From NCBI RefSeq assembly GCF_014297595.2, contig NZ_CP060414.2, forward strand, positions 2,790,001 through 2,854,000: a stretch of 64,000 nucleotides of DNA. The letters run 5' to 3'. This document shows, piece by piece, positions 18,745 to 27,552 of the stretch. Position 1 is the first letter of the stretch. Each line of letters starts with the position of its first letter. The notes beneath the pieces were generated by a model. That model saw nothing but the letters and a program-made list of their open reading frames with translations, did not search any database and was not told the DNA's origin. Origin of the DNA: Neisseria musculi (GTDB lineage Bacteria > Pseudomonadota > Gammaproteobacteria > Burkholderiales > Neisseriaceae). The position numbers and the translations under genes are program-made.

Positions 18745-19587
18745 TATGGCTTCTTTCGCAAAAGGGCGGGCAAAAAAACGGCATTATATAGCGAAACCGA
18801 CTGCGCCGTTTTTATCTCCGCACCCCGCAGCGCAAGCCGACTGCTGCCGCCGGCACGGCAAACGAGCCGGGCATTTGAAACAGCGCGCCTGCGGCCGTCT
18901 GAAACCAGGGGTTGCCGGCAGCGGGGTACAAAACGGTTTTTGCCGGCGGAGTCTGCAACTGGCCAATCCCCACGCACGGGGCGGCGTGCGGTTGGCCGTC
19001 TGAAATTGCAATCTGCCGACGTTGGCAATCGGCGGCAGCTCCCGGTCGTGCAAAACCATTTCTTTTAAAATTCGGCAGCCCGCAACCGCCAAGTACGGGA
19101 GCAGGGCTGCATTGGCTGGGCCGTCTGAAAGCATGAATCAAGGCTGTTGAACATCAGAATGCGGATACATCGGCCGAACCGCTTGGGCGCGTTAGCCAAA
19201 ACCGTTTGAAGCAGGGCTGCCCGCGCCAGGCGCGGCGGTTTGCCTGATGGCGGGGGGATGGCTTTCTTCTGCGCCAAACACGCGGGCGGCGTGGGGTGGC
19301 CTTCTGAAACACCACGCCCGAGGCCGTCTGAAAATCAGAAAACACTCCCGGTCGGGACAAAATTATTGTTTCTGCAGTTCTGCAACCGGCCAAGAGCGGG
19401 AACGGGTGGGATAGGTCGAACCGTTTGAAAGTAGTGATCACAGCCGTCTGAAACTATCCTATCTGCCCGATGCCGTCTGAACCTGGGTTGCCCGCCTGTG
19501 CCGAGCGGGGGCGGTTTGCCTGACGGCGGGGTGTATTGGCTTTCCCTGCGCCAAGCACGGGGCGGCGTGGGGTTGGCCGTCTGAAAA
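18745..19587. repeat. Alternating DUS-terminated repeat array
   Basis: 843 bp with no gene. Two repeat families alternate. Family A (about 100 bp, typically ending GGCGTGGGGTTGGCCGTCTG) is at 18906-19005, 19210-19310 and 19484-19588. Family B (about 95 bp, beginning CTCCCGGTCG) is at 19037-19130 and 19341-19430. Each unit ends in a DUS or a mutated DUS (GCCTTCTGAA in A2, ACCGTTTGAA in B2). Period of the A-B pair is about 290 bp. Confidence 0.7.
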
Positions 19588-20760
19588 TCAGGGCTTGGCT
19601 GTTTTGGTTTTGTTTATCATGGCCCGCAGCGGAGCGGCAATGTGGCGGCGTAGGGTTTCGTTGCTCAGGCCGCGGCTGTTTTCGCCCCACACGGCCAGCG
19701 CGGCTCCGGTTATCTTGGCGGTGTCGGCAGCATTGGCGGTGTTTTCGCCGTCCCACACGCCCAAGTGCCAGCGTTTTTGAATATCTTGCGCCGAAAAGGC
19801 GGCATCGTGGGGAAAGTTGCGTTTGCCGTTGGGCACTAAATAAAGGTAATACGAATTGTAGTTCAACACCGAAAAACCTTTGGCGGCCAGCTCGGGCAGA
19901 CCGGCGCGTATGCTGCGGCGGTAGCGGGCGGCTTCGGGGTCGGCCGGGTCGCCATCGTAGCTCCAATAGGTGATTTCGATGCTGCGGTTGAGTTGGCCGA
20001 GCGTGCTGTTAATCAGGCCATCGTTCCACAGGCGGGTTTTCAGCCCTTTGCCGGCCAGGTGCGCAGCCAAAGTGTTGGCATAGCCGATAAATTTGTGGTT
20101 GCTCTCGGGGCTGTAGCCGAATTCATCGCCGCCGATGTGGAAATGGCGGCTGCGGTTAAACACTTCAGCAGCTTCGTCAAGCAAAGCTTTCACCAGGCGG
20201 ACGCTTTCGGGGTTGGCGATGTCTATTTCTCCGGCGGCCGTTTCCGGTTGCAGCTGCCGCACATAATCTTGGCCGTGTTTGTGTTTAAGCAGTGTGAGAA
20301 TGCCGCCCACGTGGGCGGGGCTGCCGATTTCCGGCACCAGCTCGATTTTTTTGGATTCAGCATAACGGACAAGCCCGCGCATCTGTTTGAAACTTAAAAA
20401 CGGCCGGCCGGTGGCGGGGTTGGTGTACACACCGTTGCCATCGCGGCGGGCCGATGCGGTTGTCTGCCCCAAAAGCGGGCTTTCCAGGGCATAATTTTCA
20501 TCATCGGAAAAATGCAGATGCAGAAACTGCCCGCCCGCAGCGGCCAGCATATCGATAAACTGCCTGATTTCCCCGGCAGAATAAAAGCGGCGGGCAGTAT
20601 CGAGCATCAAGCCGTTTTGCTTGGCAGCCTTAGGCTGCTGTGCAACCCGTTGCGGCAGCACACCCTGGTTTGAAGCAGCAGCGGGCAGCATCAACACCCC
20701 CAGGAACAGGGTGGCAAACAGCTTGGGCAAAAGAGAAGAGAGAGGTAAAAACATCGGCAT
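19588..20760 (-). CDS. dspB: Dispersin B-like beta-N-acetylhexosaminidase (GH20)
   Basis: 390 residues with a signal peptide (hydrophobic LFATLFLGVLMLPAAA, cleavage near AAA-SN), so exported. The mature domain starts GLMLDTARRFYS and carries HLHFSDDENYALES, the GH20 catalytic pair in HIGGDEFGYSPES (Asp212, Glu213), GLKTRLWNDGL, IEITYWSYDGD and VLNYNSYYLYLVP. These blocks follow Aggregatibacter dispersin B almost step for step, and the length equals DspB plus a longer leader. DspB hydrolyses poly-beta-1,6-GlcNAc biofilm polysaccharide by substrate-assisted catalysis; the same substrate is likely here. No pga genes in the window. The 5' neighbour is an IS1016 remnant. Confidence 0.85.
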   Translation of the reverse strand: MPMFLPLSSLLPKLFATLFLGVLMLPAAASNQGVLPQRVAQQPKAAKQNGLMLDTARRFYSAGEIRQFIDMLAAAGGQFLHLHFSDDENYALESPLLGQTTASARRDGNGVYTNPATGRPFLSFKQMRGLVRYAESKKIELVPEIGSPAHVGGILTLLKHKHGQDYVRQLQPETAAGEIDIANPESVRLVKALLDEAAEVFNRSRHFHIGGDEFGYSPESNHKFIGYANTLAAHLAGKGLKTRLWNDGLINSTLGQLNRSIEITYWSYDGDPADPEAARYRRSIRAGLPELAAKGFSVLNYNSYYLYLVPNGKRNFPHDAAFSAQDIQKRWHLGVWDGENTANAADTAKITGAALAVWGENSRGLSNETLRRHIAAPLRAMINKTKTAKP

Positions 20761-21014
20761 CCAATCAGATTTTCGGCGGTTGCCTGTTATAACGCGGCCA
20801 ACGCATAAATTGCGCTAATTTTTTTAATAATTGTGTTAGCGCGGCAGAATCCGCCATCGGGTATCTTCAGCGGCGAAGATGCCCTGCTGCGCTGCAGACT
20901 GTCTGAATGATCCATTGGCTCCCTCGCACCCTATGACTGCTTTACTTTAAAATCATAACAGCGTTGGCTTGCCTTGTACTATTTTCGTCCCACCGCCTTG
21001 CGCTTAAATACTTA
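20761..21014. other. Spacer upstream of dspB with a diverged Neisseria repeat
   Basis: The dspB promoter region lies here. 20950-21010 (ACAGCGTTGGCTTGCC, then TTGTACTATTTTCG) resembles the common Neisseria intergenic repeat associated with Correia-type elements. No gene seen. Confidence 0.4.
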
Positions 21015-21752
21015 GAGGCTATCCTAAATAACCAAGGAAATTCGAATCCAGTTTAGAATAATCCCCATGAGAAAAAGCCGTTTAAGCCACTACAGACCAA
21101 ACAAACTCATCGAACTGTTTGCCGCAGGCGTTACAGCACGGACAGCTGCCGAGCCGGTTGGTGTAAACAAAACACTGCCGCCTATTATTTTCATCTCTGC
21201 GATTACTTAGCTTCCACAACAGCCCGCATTTGGAAATGTTTGAGGGCGAGAAATTGATGAAAGTTATTTTGGCGGACAATGCAAAGGCAGACGCGGAGCT
21301 GCCGGCAAAGCCGCCGTATTCGGTTTTTTGAAGCGCAACGGCAAAGTTTATACGGTTACCGTGCCCAATACACAAACCGATGCTTTACTGCCGGTTATCC
21401 GCGGACAAGTAAAGCCGGACAGCATTGTCTATACTGATTGGCTGATTGCTGCAAAAGTTATGATGTACTTGATGAAAAGTTATGATGTACTTGATGCGGG
21501 CGGATTCAGCTGCTTTCGCATCAACCACAGTATACGGTTTGCAGAACGGCAGAATCACATTAACGGAATCGGGAGCTTTCGGAATCAGGCAAAACGGCAT
21601 TTGCTCAAGTTTAACGGTATTCACAAAGAACATTTTGAGCTGTATTTGAAGGCGTGCGGACGGCGTTTTGGCAACAGTGAAATAAAGTCTCAAATTTCTA
21701 TTTTTAAACAATTGGTAAAGAGAGATTTATCTTGGTTATCCAGGGTAGTCCC
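21015..21752 (+). mobile_element. Degenerate IS1016-type element
   Basis: Ends GAGGCTATCCTAAATAACC and (complement) GGGACTACCCTGGATAACC are diverged IS1016 repeats. Flanks AATACTTA (21007-21014) and AATACTTG (21753-21760) are a nearly intact 8-bp target duplication. The transposase starts at 21067 (MRKSRLSHYRPNKLIELF) but is broken by a frameshift near 21165, and by a micro-duplication of TATGATGTACTTGATG around 21450-21500. An open part runs 21328-21810. Confidence 0.85.
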
Positions 21753-21882
21753 AATACTTGCACGTAACCGGATGCACTTTTGCTGCCTGCTTCACGGCAG
21801 AGCTGGTTAAAGGGGCGGATATCGGAGTTGTGGTGGACAAATTGTTGGCGGATTAAGGGCGGATAGCGTATGGTAGATATGG

Positions 21883-21920
21883 CAAAGGCCCGGCTGCATA
21901 TTTTCAGACGGGCCTGATAC
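21883..21920 (-). repeat. Left arm of 38-bp inverted repeat
   Basis: Exact inverted copy of 22073-22110. The unit is CAAAGGCCCGGCTGCATATT continuing through TTCAGACGGGCCTGATAC, with a variant uptake core (GCCCGTCTGAAAA). 152 bp separate the arms. Confidence 0.85.
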
Positions 21921-22072
21921 CTTTGCAAAAAACCAATTCAAACCTGAAAACGTTTGTATCTCGCCATGGGCTTCGCAAGTCTGCTGCACTCCCCTGCGCA
22001 GCAGACTTCCAGACTTGCGCAGCTAATGACAATAATTGAATGTTTCAGACGGCTCAAGCAAATTGTATAATA

Positions 22073-22110
22073 GTATCAGGCCCGTCTGAAAATATGCAGC
22101 CGGGCCTTTG
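22073..22110 (+). repeat. Right arm of 38-bp inverted repeat
   Basis: Perfect inverted match to 21883-21920. The whole 21883-22110 segment (228 bp) contains no gene, has a further hairpin (TCTGCTGC...GCAGCAGA, near 21980-22006), and resembles a small non-autonomous element. The rest of 21755-22254 is unremarkable. Confidence 0.85.
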
Positions 22111-22254
22111 CTCGATTTGTTTTTATAGTGTTCCCGTTATATTTGTATCTGCCCCAAGCGTGTTTTTTGGGAAAGAAAAATACTCGGGGCAGCCTGGGCA
22201 TGCCGCAGTTTTATCAAACTAACGGATGTTGTTTTGCCGCCAATTGATTGTTTT

Positions 22255-23019
22255 TTATTTCAGTTTCTCCAACAGCTCTTTTGCCAAATCCAAATAGGCC
22301 AGCGTGCCTTTGGCTTTGGCATCGTAAGCCAAAGCGGGCATGCCGTGGCTGGGGGCTTCGGCCAGGCGTATGTTGCGGGGAATGGTGGTAGAAAAAAGCT
22401 GTTTGCCGAAATGTACCTGCAATTGTTCGGAAACTTCCTGCGAGAGACGGCTGCGGCTGTCATAGAGTGTACGCACAATGCCGATGATGTCCAACTGCGG
22501 GTTGATGGCTTGGCGGATTTTGCGCACGGTGGCCACTAAGTCGGAGATGCCTTCGAGCGCATAATATTCGCACACCATCGGCACAATCACGCCATTGGCT
22601 GCTACCAGGCCGTTGAGCGTGAGTAGTGTGAGCGTGGGCGGGCAGTCGATTAACACGAAATCATAATCACCGGCCACATCGGCCAGCGCGTTTTTCAGGC
22701 GCATTTCACGGGCGATTTCCTGTACCAGCTCCACCTCGGCGCCTGCCAGCGCACGGTTGGCGGCCAATATATCGTATGCGCCCGATTCGCTGCGCAGCAG
22801 GGCATCTTGGATTGGGGATTCGCTCAGCAGCACTGGGTAGACGCCGCGGATATTGCTTTTGTCGATGCCGCTGCCGGTGGTGGCGTTGCCTTGCGGGTCG
22901 AGGTCGATAACCAAAACCCGTTTTTTTTGTGCTGCCAGCGAAGCGGCAAGATTGACCACGGTGGTGGTTTTGCCGACACCGCCTTTTTGGTTGGCTACGG
23001 CGATAATCTGTGTGCCCAT
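22255..23019 (-). CDS. parA: ParA/Soj-type partitioning ATPase
   Basis: 254 residues. Deviant Walker A KGGVGKTTTVVNLAASLA at the N-terminus, Walker A' VLVIDLDPQGNATTG, and Walker B FVLIDCPPTLTLLTLNG, all typical of chromosomal ParA/Soj. Length normal. It would drive chromosome origin segregation with ParB on parS sites; no parB is adjacent in this window. Divergent from the DUF1289 gene. Confidence 0.93.
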   Translation of the reverse strand: MGTQIIAVANQKGGVGKTTTVVNLAASLAAQKKRVLVIDLDPQGNATTGSGIDKSNIRGVYPVLLSESPIQDALLRSESGAYDILAANRALAGAEVELVQEIAREMRLKNALADVAGDYDFVLIDCPPTLTLLTLNGLVAANGVIVPMVCEYYALEGISDLVATVRKIRQAINPQLDIIGIVRTLYDSRSRLSQEVSEQLQVHFGKQLFSTTIPRNIRLAEAPSHGMPALAYDAKAKGTLAYLDLAKELLEKLK

Positions 23020-23188
23020 GTGTGAAACCTGTGAGATTTTGCGGTTGGCCGAATTGTACCGTTATTTGCGGCGCAATGGTATGAAGGCGGCCTGCAATTG
23101 AAGCTGCCCGGGTTTTCAAGCAGAATGACAGTTTTGCAAGATTTCAAATGCCTGCCCCTGTTTCCTACCCCTTGTTTTCAGCCCGCTT

Positions 23189-23437
23189 ATGGAACAACTC
23201 GAATTTTTTGCCATTCCCAGCCCCTGTGTCGGCGCGTGCGAAGCCGATGGTAACGGCTTGTGCAAAGGTTGCCTGCGCAGCCGCAACGAGCGTTTGTATT
23301 GGCTGAAAATGAGTGATGCCCAAAAACACCAAGTGATACGGCTGATTGCTGCGCGCCGCCGGAAACTGCAGAAACAGGCGTGGGAAAAACAGCAGGCATC
23401 GGCAGAGCTGCCCGAGCAGGCGGGGTTGGGGTTTTAA
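23189..23437 (+). CDS. DUF1289 (YdhL-type) cysteine-motif protein
   Basis: 82 residues. The N-terminal half is the DUF1289 signature PSPCVGACEADGNGLCKGC, four Cys spaced C-x3-C-x7-C-x2-C as for a metal or Fe-S site, followed by a helical WLKMSDAQKHQVIRLIAARR tail. Widely conserved, function unknown. No ribosome site better than TATGG context; the ATG at 23189 fits family length. Confidence 0.85.
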   Translation: MEQLEFFAIPSPCVGACEADGNGLCKGCLRSRNERLYWLKMSDAQKHQVIRLIAARRRKLQKQAWEKQQASAELPEQAGLGF

Positions 23438-24117
23438 CAGTTGCAGGGTGTGTTTTCAGACGGCCTGATGTGTTCGGGAAAACCTTATCGGGCAGGGCGG
23501 TGTATTCTGGTCTGAGCCGGTGTGGAAAATACCATCATAATGAACCGCTTCGTTTCTGTTGCAGACATTGCTGTGTTTTGCCGCATTGTCTGCAGCTTGC
23601 CCGGTGCCGAAAATGAAGCGGATTCATTTATAGAGCATTCCGGCTCGTTTATTTTGTATTGTTCATTTTTTTGCTTGTTGCTTTGCAAGCCGCGCCGGGC
23701 AGGAATGCTGAAAGACTCTGCAAAGGCTGCGTGGCTTTTGAGGGGATTCAACAAACCACCAAACAATCGTTTGAGTAAAAATAAAAGCGTTGGGGGATAA
23801 AAAATGCAAACGAGCCGGCATGTTCCAATACTCGGTGTTTGGGAAAAATTCATGCCGGCATTTCAAATTTATGCACCATCTCTAGGTTGTTCTAATCATC
23901 TGATTGTTTTTAAAGAGCCATAGCCCGGCCTGATGATGATAAGGAGCATAGCGGTAAGTATGTTCAGACGGCCGGTGTGGTTTTGCAGAAACCACGGTTC
24001 CATAACAGTAAGCCGCTGCTGCTTCAGAAGGTGCGCCATACCGGGGTTTGGCCGGTATGGCGTGGATTCATTTGTGTGAAAACGGGAACAGGCTGTGATA
24101 GACAGTGGTTTTTTGGT
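23438..24117. other. Spacer, no gene recognised
   Basis: 680 bp. Contains DUS copies near 23456 and 23965 and a perfect hairpin CGCCATACCGG/CCGGTATGGCG at 24034-24062, downstream of the ABC gene (possible terminator though without a T-run). Open frames here look random in composition. Confidence 0.5.
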
Positions 24118-25065
24118 TCAACCGAACCTGACCACTTGGCTTTCATCTACCCGCAGCGGCCATTCGCTGCCCGGTTGCAGGTTGAGGCCGGCAGACTGCG
24201 CCGGGTTGAGATAAAGCCGTATTTCGCCGTACTGAGGGTGGTGCAGTGTAATCAGGTTGCGGTCGGGCAGGCGCACGCACGACACAATTCGGCTGGCCGC
24301 GCCTTGGCAATGGTTGAAGCAGAGTGCCTGCTGCGGAATGTAGCGCTCGTTGCTGACGTTTTCTGCACCGATCAAACGGGCAGCGCAGGCATCAATCGGG
24401 GCACTGATCAGCGTATCCGGTTCGGCCAGTTGGAGAATACGGCCGTTGTGCATCAGTGCGATATGGTCGGCCAGTGCAAACGCTTCTTCGGGATCGTGTG
24501 TAACTATAACGGCAGGGATATGGAGGCGGCGGATATTCTCGATAGCCAGTTGCCGCAGCCGGCGGCGCAGGCCGGTGTCCAGGCTGGAGAAAGGTTCATC
24601 GAGCAGTATCAGTTGCGGTTCGGTAATCAGCGCGCGGGCGAGTGCCACGCGTTGCTGCTCTCCGCCGGAGAGGCTTTCGGGGCGGCGGCCGGCCTCATGG
24701 GTTAAGCCGACTCCGGCCAGCATGGCTTCGGCACGCTGTTGCGCCCGGGCTTTGTTTGCCCCGCGCATTTTCAGGCCGAAGGCGGTGTTTTGCAGCACCG
24801 TTAAATGCGGCAGCAGGGCATAATCTTGAAATACCAATGAGATATGGCGGTGTTCGGGCGGGAGGCGGGTGCGGTTTTCGCCGTTTATCCACACTTCGCC
24901 GCTGTCGGGTTCCACCAATCCGGCGATGATTTTCAACAGGGTGGATTTGCCGCATCCTGAACGGCCGAGCACGGCCAGCAGCGTGCCGTTGTTTACTTCA
25001 AGGGAGATATTGCCGGCCACAGTTTTATTGCCGTAGTGTTTGTTGATGTTTTTGATTTGCAGCAT
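24118..25065 (-). CDS. ABC transporter ATP-binding protein (FbpC/CysA-PotA class)
   Basis: 315 residues. Walker A GRSGCGKSTLLK, Q-loop VFQDYALLPHL, signature SLSGGEQQRVALARAL, Walker B LILLDEPFSSLD and switch His VTHD are all intact. A C-terminal TOBE-like extension (about residues 240-315) places it in the group that energises ferric iron, sulfate or polyamine importers; the FbpC-like N-terminus (KHYGNKTVAGNISLEV) slightly favours iron. No permease or binding protein is adjacent; the upstream side is a prophage, so partners may have been separated. Confidence 0.85.
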   Translation of the reverse strand: MLQIKNINKHYGNKTVAGNISLEVNNGTLLAVLGRSGCGKSTLLKIIAGLVEPDSGEVWINGENRTRLPPEHRHISLVFQDYALLPHLTVLQNTAFGLKMRGANKARAQQRAEAMLAGVGLTHEAGRRPESLSGGEQQRVALARALITEPQLILLDEPFSSLDTGLRRRLRQLAIENIRRLHIPAVIVTHDPEEAFALADHIALMHNGRILQLAEPDTLISAPIDACAARLIGAENVSNERYIPQQALCFNHCQGAASRIVSCVRLPDRNLITLHHPQYGEIRLYLNPAQSAGLNLQPGSEWPLRVDESQVVRFG

Positions 25066-25110
25066 AAATTTCTTTCAGACGGCCTTATATATTGCACACC
25101 CAAGAAAAGG

Positions 25111-25138
25111 GGTGTATTTTTACATTATACCCCTTGAC
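25111..25138. promoter_or_regulatory. Stem-loop at prophage left end
   Basis: AAGGGGTGTA and TATACCCCTT (imperfect arms, about 25106-25135) flank an AT-rich loop, immediately upstream of the first phage gene and followed by CTTGACA (possible -35). Could be the phage origin hairpin or an operator. Confidence 0.35.
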
Positions 25139-25174
25139 AAATCGGAACAACCGACTTTTGAAAGGGGGTCTGAA

Positions 25175-25381
25175 ATGTCATCAGTCTACTATACCGTAAC
25201 CCCCGAACCCGAACTTTTCCCCAAATCCTACATCGTCCGTATTTTCAAAGACGACAATCCGAGCCGTACTGTCTGTTTTCCCGTCTGCAATCCTCTGAAC
25301 CGTGTCAAAACCGTCAATCAGGCTTGCGAATACGGGCGTTTGGCCGTGCGTGAAATCATGGATAGGGAGTCTGCCGAATGA
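25175..25381 (+). CDS. Small Nf-phage protein upstream of rep
   Basis: 68 residues (MSSVYYTVTPEPELFPKSYI...VREIMDRESAE), start chosen at the ATG after AAAGGGGG. Its stop overlaps the rep ATG (ATGA), so the two are translationally coupled. It belongs to the short conserved first gene of Neisseria filamentous phages; function unknown. No membrane segment. Confidence 0.7.
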   Translation: MSSVYYTVTPEPELFPKSYIVRIFKDDNPSRTVCFPVCNPLNRVKTVNQACEYGRLAVREIMDRESAE

Positions 25382-26703
25382 TTAGCCAAGACAAAGCAAA
25401 AAAAGCGCGTGAAGCCGTATTTGGTGGCGGCGGCTTTGCGACGCGCCAAAGGCGGCTTCATGCGCCGGTATGGCGCCCCCCTTATCTAACAGGGGGGGGA
25501 GCAGAAACGGCAGCGGCCGTAAGCGCGGAGCAGGAAGCGTTTGAAAAATACACCCACTTTCTGACCGATTCCAAAGGCCGTCTGCTGGAAATTCCGTTAA
25601 GACGCGGTAAGGCAGATTCTGCCTTTATCGACCAAATCAGTTTTTCAATCCACGAAGATACTTTGTCGCTGCTGGCCGGTTATCCGCTCGTTTCCGATGA
25701 TGAATATATTGTCCGTGCATCAATGGCGTTAAACGATATTTTCGGCTTCGGCATTACCGAAAAAGCCAAACATACGGGTGGGCGTTTCTATGATTCCTGC
25801 TGGCTGATGGGAACCGATAACGCCCAATACGGGCGCGTCCACTTCGGCGGCCAAAACAACACCATGCTGATAGAGCTTACCGCCACCGGCTGCAATGCCG
25901 CTTCAGACGGCTGGGAATCCCGCCTTTACCGGTTCATCACCCAAGCCGTTCGCCCGAAGATTACCCGCATCGATATTGCCAAAGACTTTTTCAACGGCGA
26001 ATACACGCCCGAACAGGCCAAAGCCGACCGGCTGGCGGGCAAGTTCACCAATCACCGCATGATGCCCGATGGCGAATCGGTCGGTACCGATTGGGAATCC
26101 AACAACGGCAAGGGCAAAACCTACTATGTCGGCTCGCGCGAATCGTCCAAATACGTTCGCGTGTATGAAAAAGGCAAACAGTTGGGCGACAAACAAAGCC
26201 CGTGGGTGCGTTTTGAAATCGAATTCAAAGCCAAAGATATTGTTATTCCCTTTGAAGTGCTGACCGTGCCGGGCGAATACTTCGGCGGGGCCTATCCCAT
26301 TTGTTCACAGTTTCAAGAGAAAGCCCAACGGATTGAAACCGTTAAAAAGGTACTCGATCTGACTTTCGAACGCTGTATTGAAGTCGCCCGAAACCAAGTC
26401 GGGCGCGCTATCAATGCCGCCAAATCCATGTTTCCGAACAAACAGCCTGCCGAAATACTGGCTATGTTCGAACCCGAACACGATTTATTGCCCAAGCGTT
26501 TGAGTATGGAAAACTACGCGGCCAAATTCAATCACGCACCCGCCGTTCATGAAGATGAAGGCCGTCTGAAACCGGGTGAATCCGCCCAAATGCTGGTTGA
26601 AATGGCATTGGAACAGAAACGCAAAATGACCAAGCTGATTTCAGACAAGCACGAAGAAGATTATTTGGCTTGGGCGTATCACCAATATTCCGGCAAGTTT
26701 TAA
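25378..26703 (+). CDS. Filamentous phage replication initiation protein (Rep_trans type)
   Basis: 441 residues, intact. The core (FGFGITEKAKHTGGRFYDSC, then ELTATGCNAA, and RPKITRIDIAKDFFNGEY with the metal-binding IDIAKD, then YYVGSRESSKYVRVYEKGKQ with the nicking Tyr region) matches the Rep_trans/phage gene II-like replication initiators. It would nick the double-stranded origin for rolling-circle replication. The N-terminal PPYLTGGG stretch is encoded by a C-run/G-run hairpin, a feature of these phages. Confidence 0.88.
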   Translation: MISQDKAKKAREAVFGGGGFATRQRRLHAPVWRPPYLTGGGAETAAAVSAEQEAFEKYTHFLTDSKGRLLEIPLRRGKADSAFIDQISFSIHEDTLSLLAGYPLVSDDEYIVRASMALNDIFGFGITEKAKHTGGRFYDSCWLMGTDNAQYGRVHFGGQNNTMLIELTATGCNAASDGWESRLYRFITQAVRPKITRIDIAKDFFNGEYTPEQAKADRLAGKFTNHRMMPDGESVGTDWESNNGKGKTYYVGSRESSKYVRVYEKGKQLGDKQSPWVRFEIEFKAKDIVIPFEVLTVPGEYFGGAYPICSQFQEKAQRIETVKKVLDLTFERCIEVARNQVGRAINAAKSMFPNKQPAEILAMFEPEHDLLPKRLSMENYAAKFNHAPAVHEDEGRLKPGESAQMLVEMALEQKRKMTKLISDKHEEDYLAWAYHQYSGKF

Positions 26704-26757
26704 AAGGCAGAACGCTGCCGCCTGAAAGTGCAGTGTATTTATGAAAGGAAAACCATC

Positions 26758-27054
26758 ATGCAGATGCAGATTCAAGGTCAAATTATGGGTGTAAAGCGCT
26801 TCAACGGCCAAATAGACGGCAAAACCTTTGATTACTGCCGCGTTATCGTCTCCACCCCGCTTGATGCGAGTCAGGGCAACGCTTTAGGCAGCTCGGCATC
26901 GGAATACGACTACGGCGGCTCTATTAACTTTGAACAGTTCAAAGGCGCATCATTTCCCTTTGAAGCCGATTTAAACGTTGAGCTGGTAACCAACGGCAAA
27001 AGCCAAAAACTGAAAATCATCGGTTTTCGGCCAAGAACACAAAGCAAAGGTTAA
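26758..27054 (+). CDS. Phage single-stranded DNA-binding protein
   Basis: 98 residues starting MQMQIQGQIMGVKRFNGQID after AAAGGAAAACC (good RBS). A small beta-rich protein in the gene V position after rep of Neisseria filamentous phages. It would coat the plus-strand genome before packaging. Assignment rests on position, size and family memory. Confidence 0.7.
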   Translation: MQMQIQGQIMGVKRFNGQIDGKTFDYCRVIVSTPLDASQGNALGSSASEYDYGGSINFEQFKGASFPFEADLNVELVTNGKSQKLKIIGFRPRTQSKG

Positions 27055-27057
27055 ACC

Positions 27058-27255
27058 ATGACGATAACCCGCGTTTATGTAGTGCAGTCTCGGGAAACAG
27101 GGGATTTCCTATACCCGTCTGATACGGGTGATGTGGGTCATACGCCGTTTATCAACCAAGCGGGCTTTTTCTTCGACAGAAACGAAGCCGTGGAAACCGC
27201 ATTAGAAGAGATAGGCGACAACTTTATCGTCTTTGGTTTTATGACTGAAATGTAA
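27058..27255 (+). CDS. Small Nf-phage protein of unknown function
   Basis: 65 residues (MTITRVYVVQSRETGDFLYP...), 3 nt after the ssDNA-binding protein gene. Acidic, with no signal peptide or membrane segment. It holds the position of a conserved short frame in Nf phages. Confidence 0.6.
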   Translation: MTITRVYVVQSRETGDFLYPSDTGDVGHTPFINQAGFFFDRNEAVETALEEIGDNFIVFGFMTEM

Positions 27256-27333
27256 AAGATTCAGGCTCGGCGGGCGGTCTGACTGCCTTTAAAAGCCCGC
27301 GCACACTTTTTTAACTCACTTAAAGGAAATATC

Positions 27334-27552
27334 ATGAAAGCAATGAATATTGCCCGTAAATATGGCGCAAAAACTGCCGTTGCCGTGCCAATGGGTGTTT
27401 TGCCCGCTTTGGCAATGGCCGAAGTTCCCGAAGCCATTACTACGGCTCTCTCTACTGCCCGTTCAGATGCCTTGCAGGTTGGCGGTATCGTTTTGGGCAT
27501 CATCGCTGTGATTTTTGCCCTGATGCCGGGCTGTGCCGTTTTGCCGAAATGA
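27334..27552 (+). CDS. Filamentous phage major coat protein (pVIII-like)
   Basis: 72 residues after an AAAGGAAATATC RBS. Signal peptide ends ...VLPALAMA-EVPEA; the mature part has an acidic amphipathic helix (EVPEAITTALSTARSDALQV) then a single membrane span GGIVLGIIAVIFALM. The usual basic C-terminal tail that contacts DNA is missing: the frame ends PGCAVLPK. A neighbouring frame gives GLCRFAEM, so a 3' frameshift or sequencing error is possible. Confidence 0.75.
   Translation: MKAMNIARKYGAKTAVAVPMGVLPALAMAEVPEAITTALSTARSDALQVGGIVLGIIAVIFALMPGCAVLPK

Noticed and set aside
18745..19587. CRISPR-like array
   Set aside because: Repeats are about 100 bp, of two alternating kinds and degenerate, with no short identical repeats or cas genes.
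23522..23800. 92-residue plus-strand frame
   Set aside because: No ribosome site or recognisable domain, atypical composition; treated as chance.
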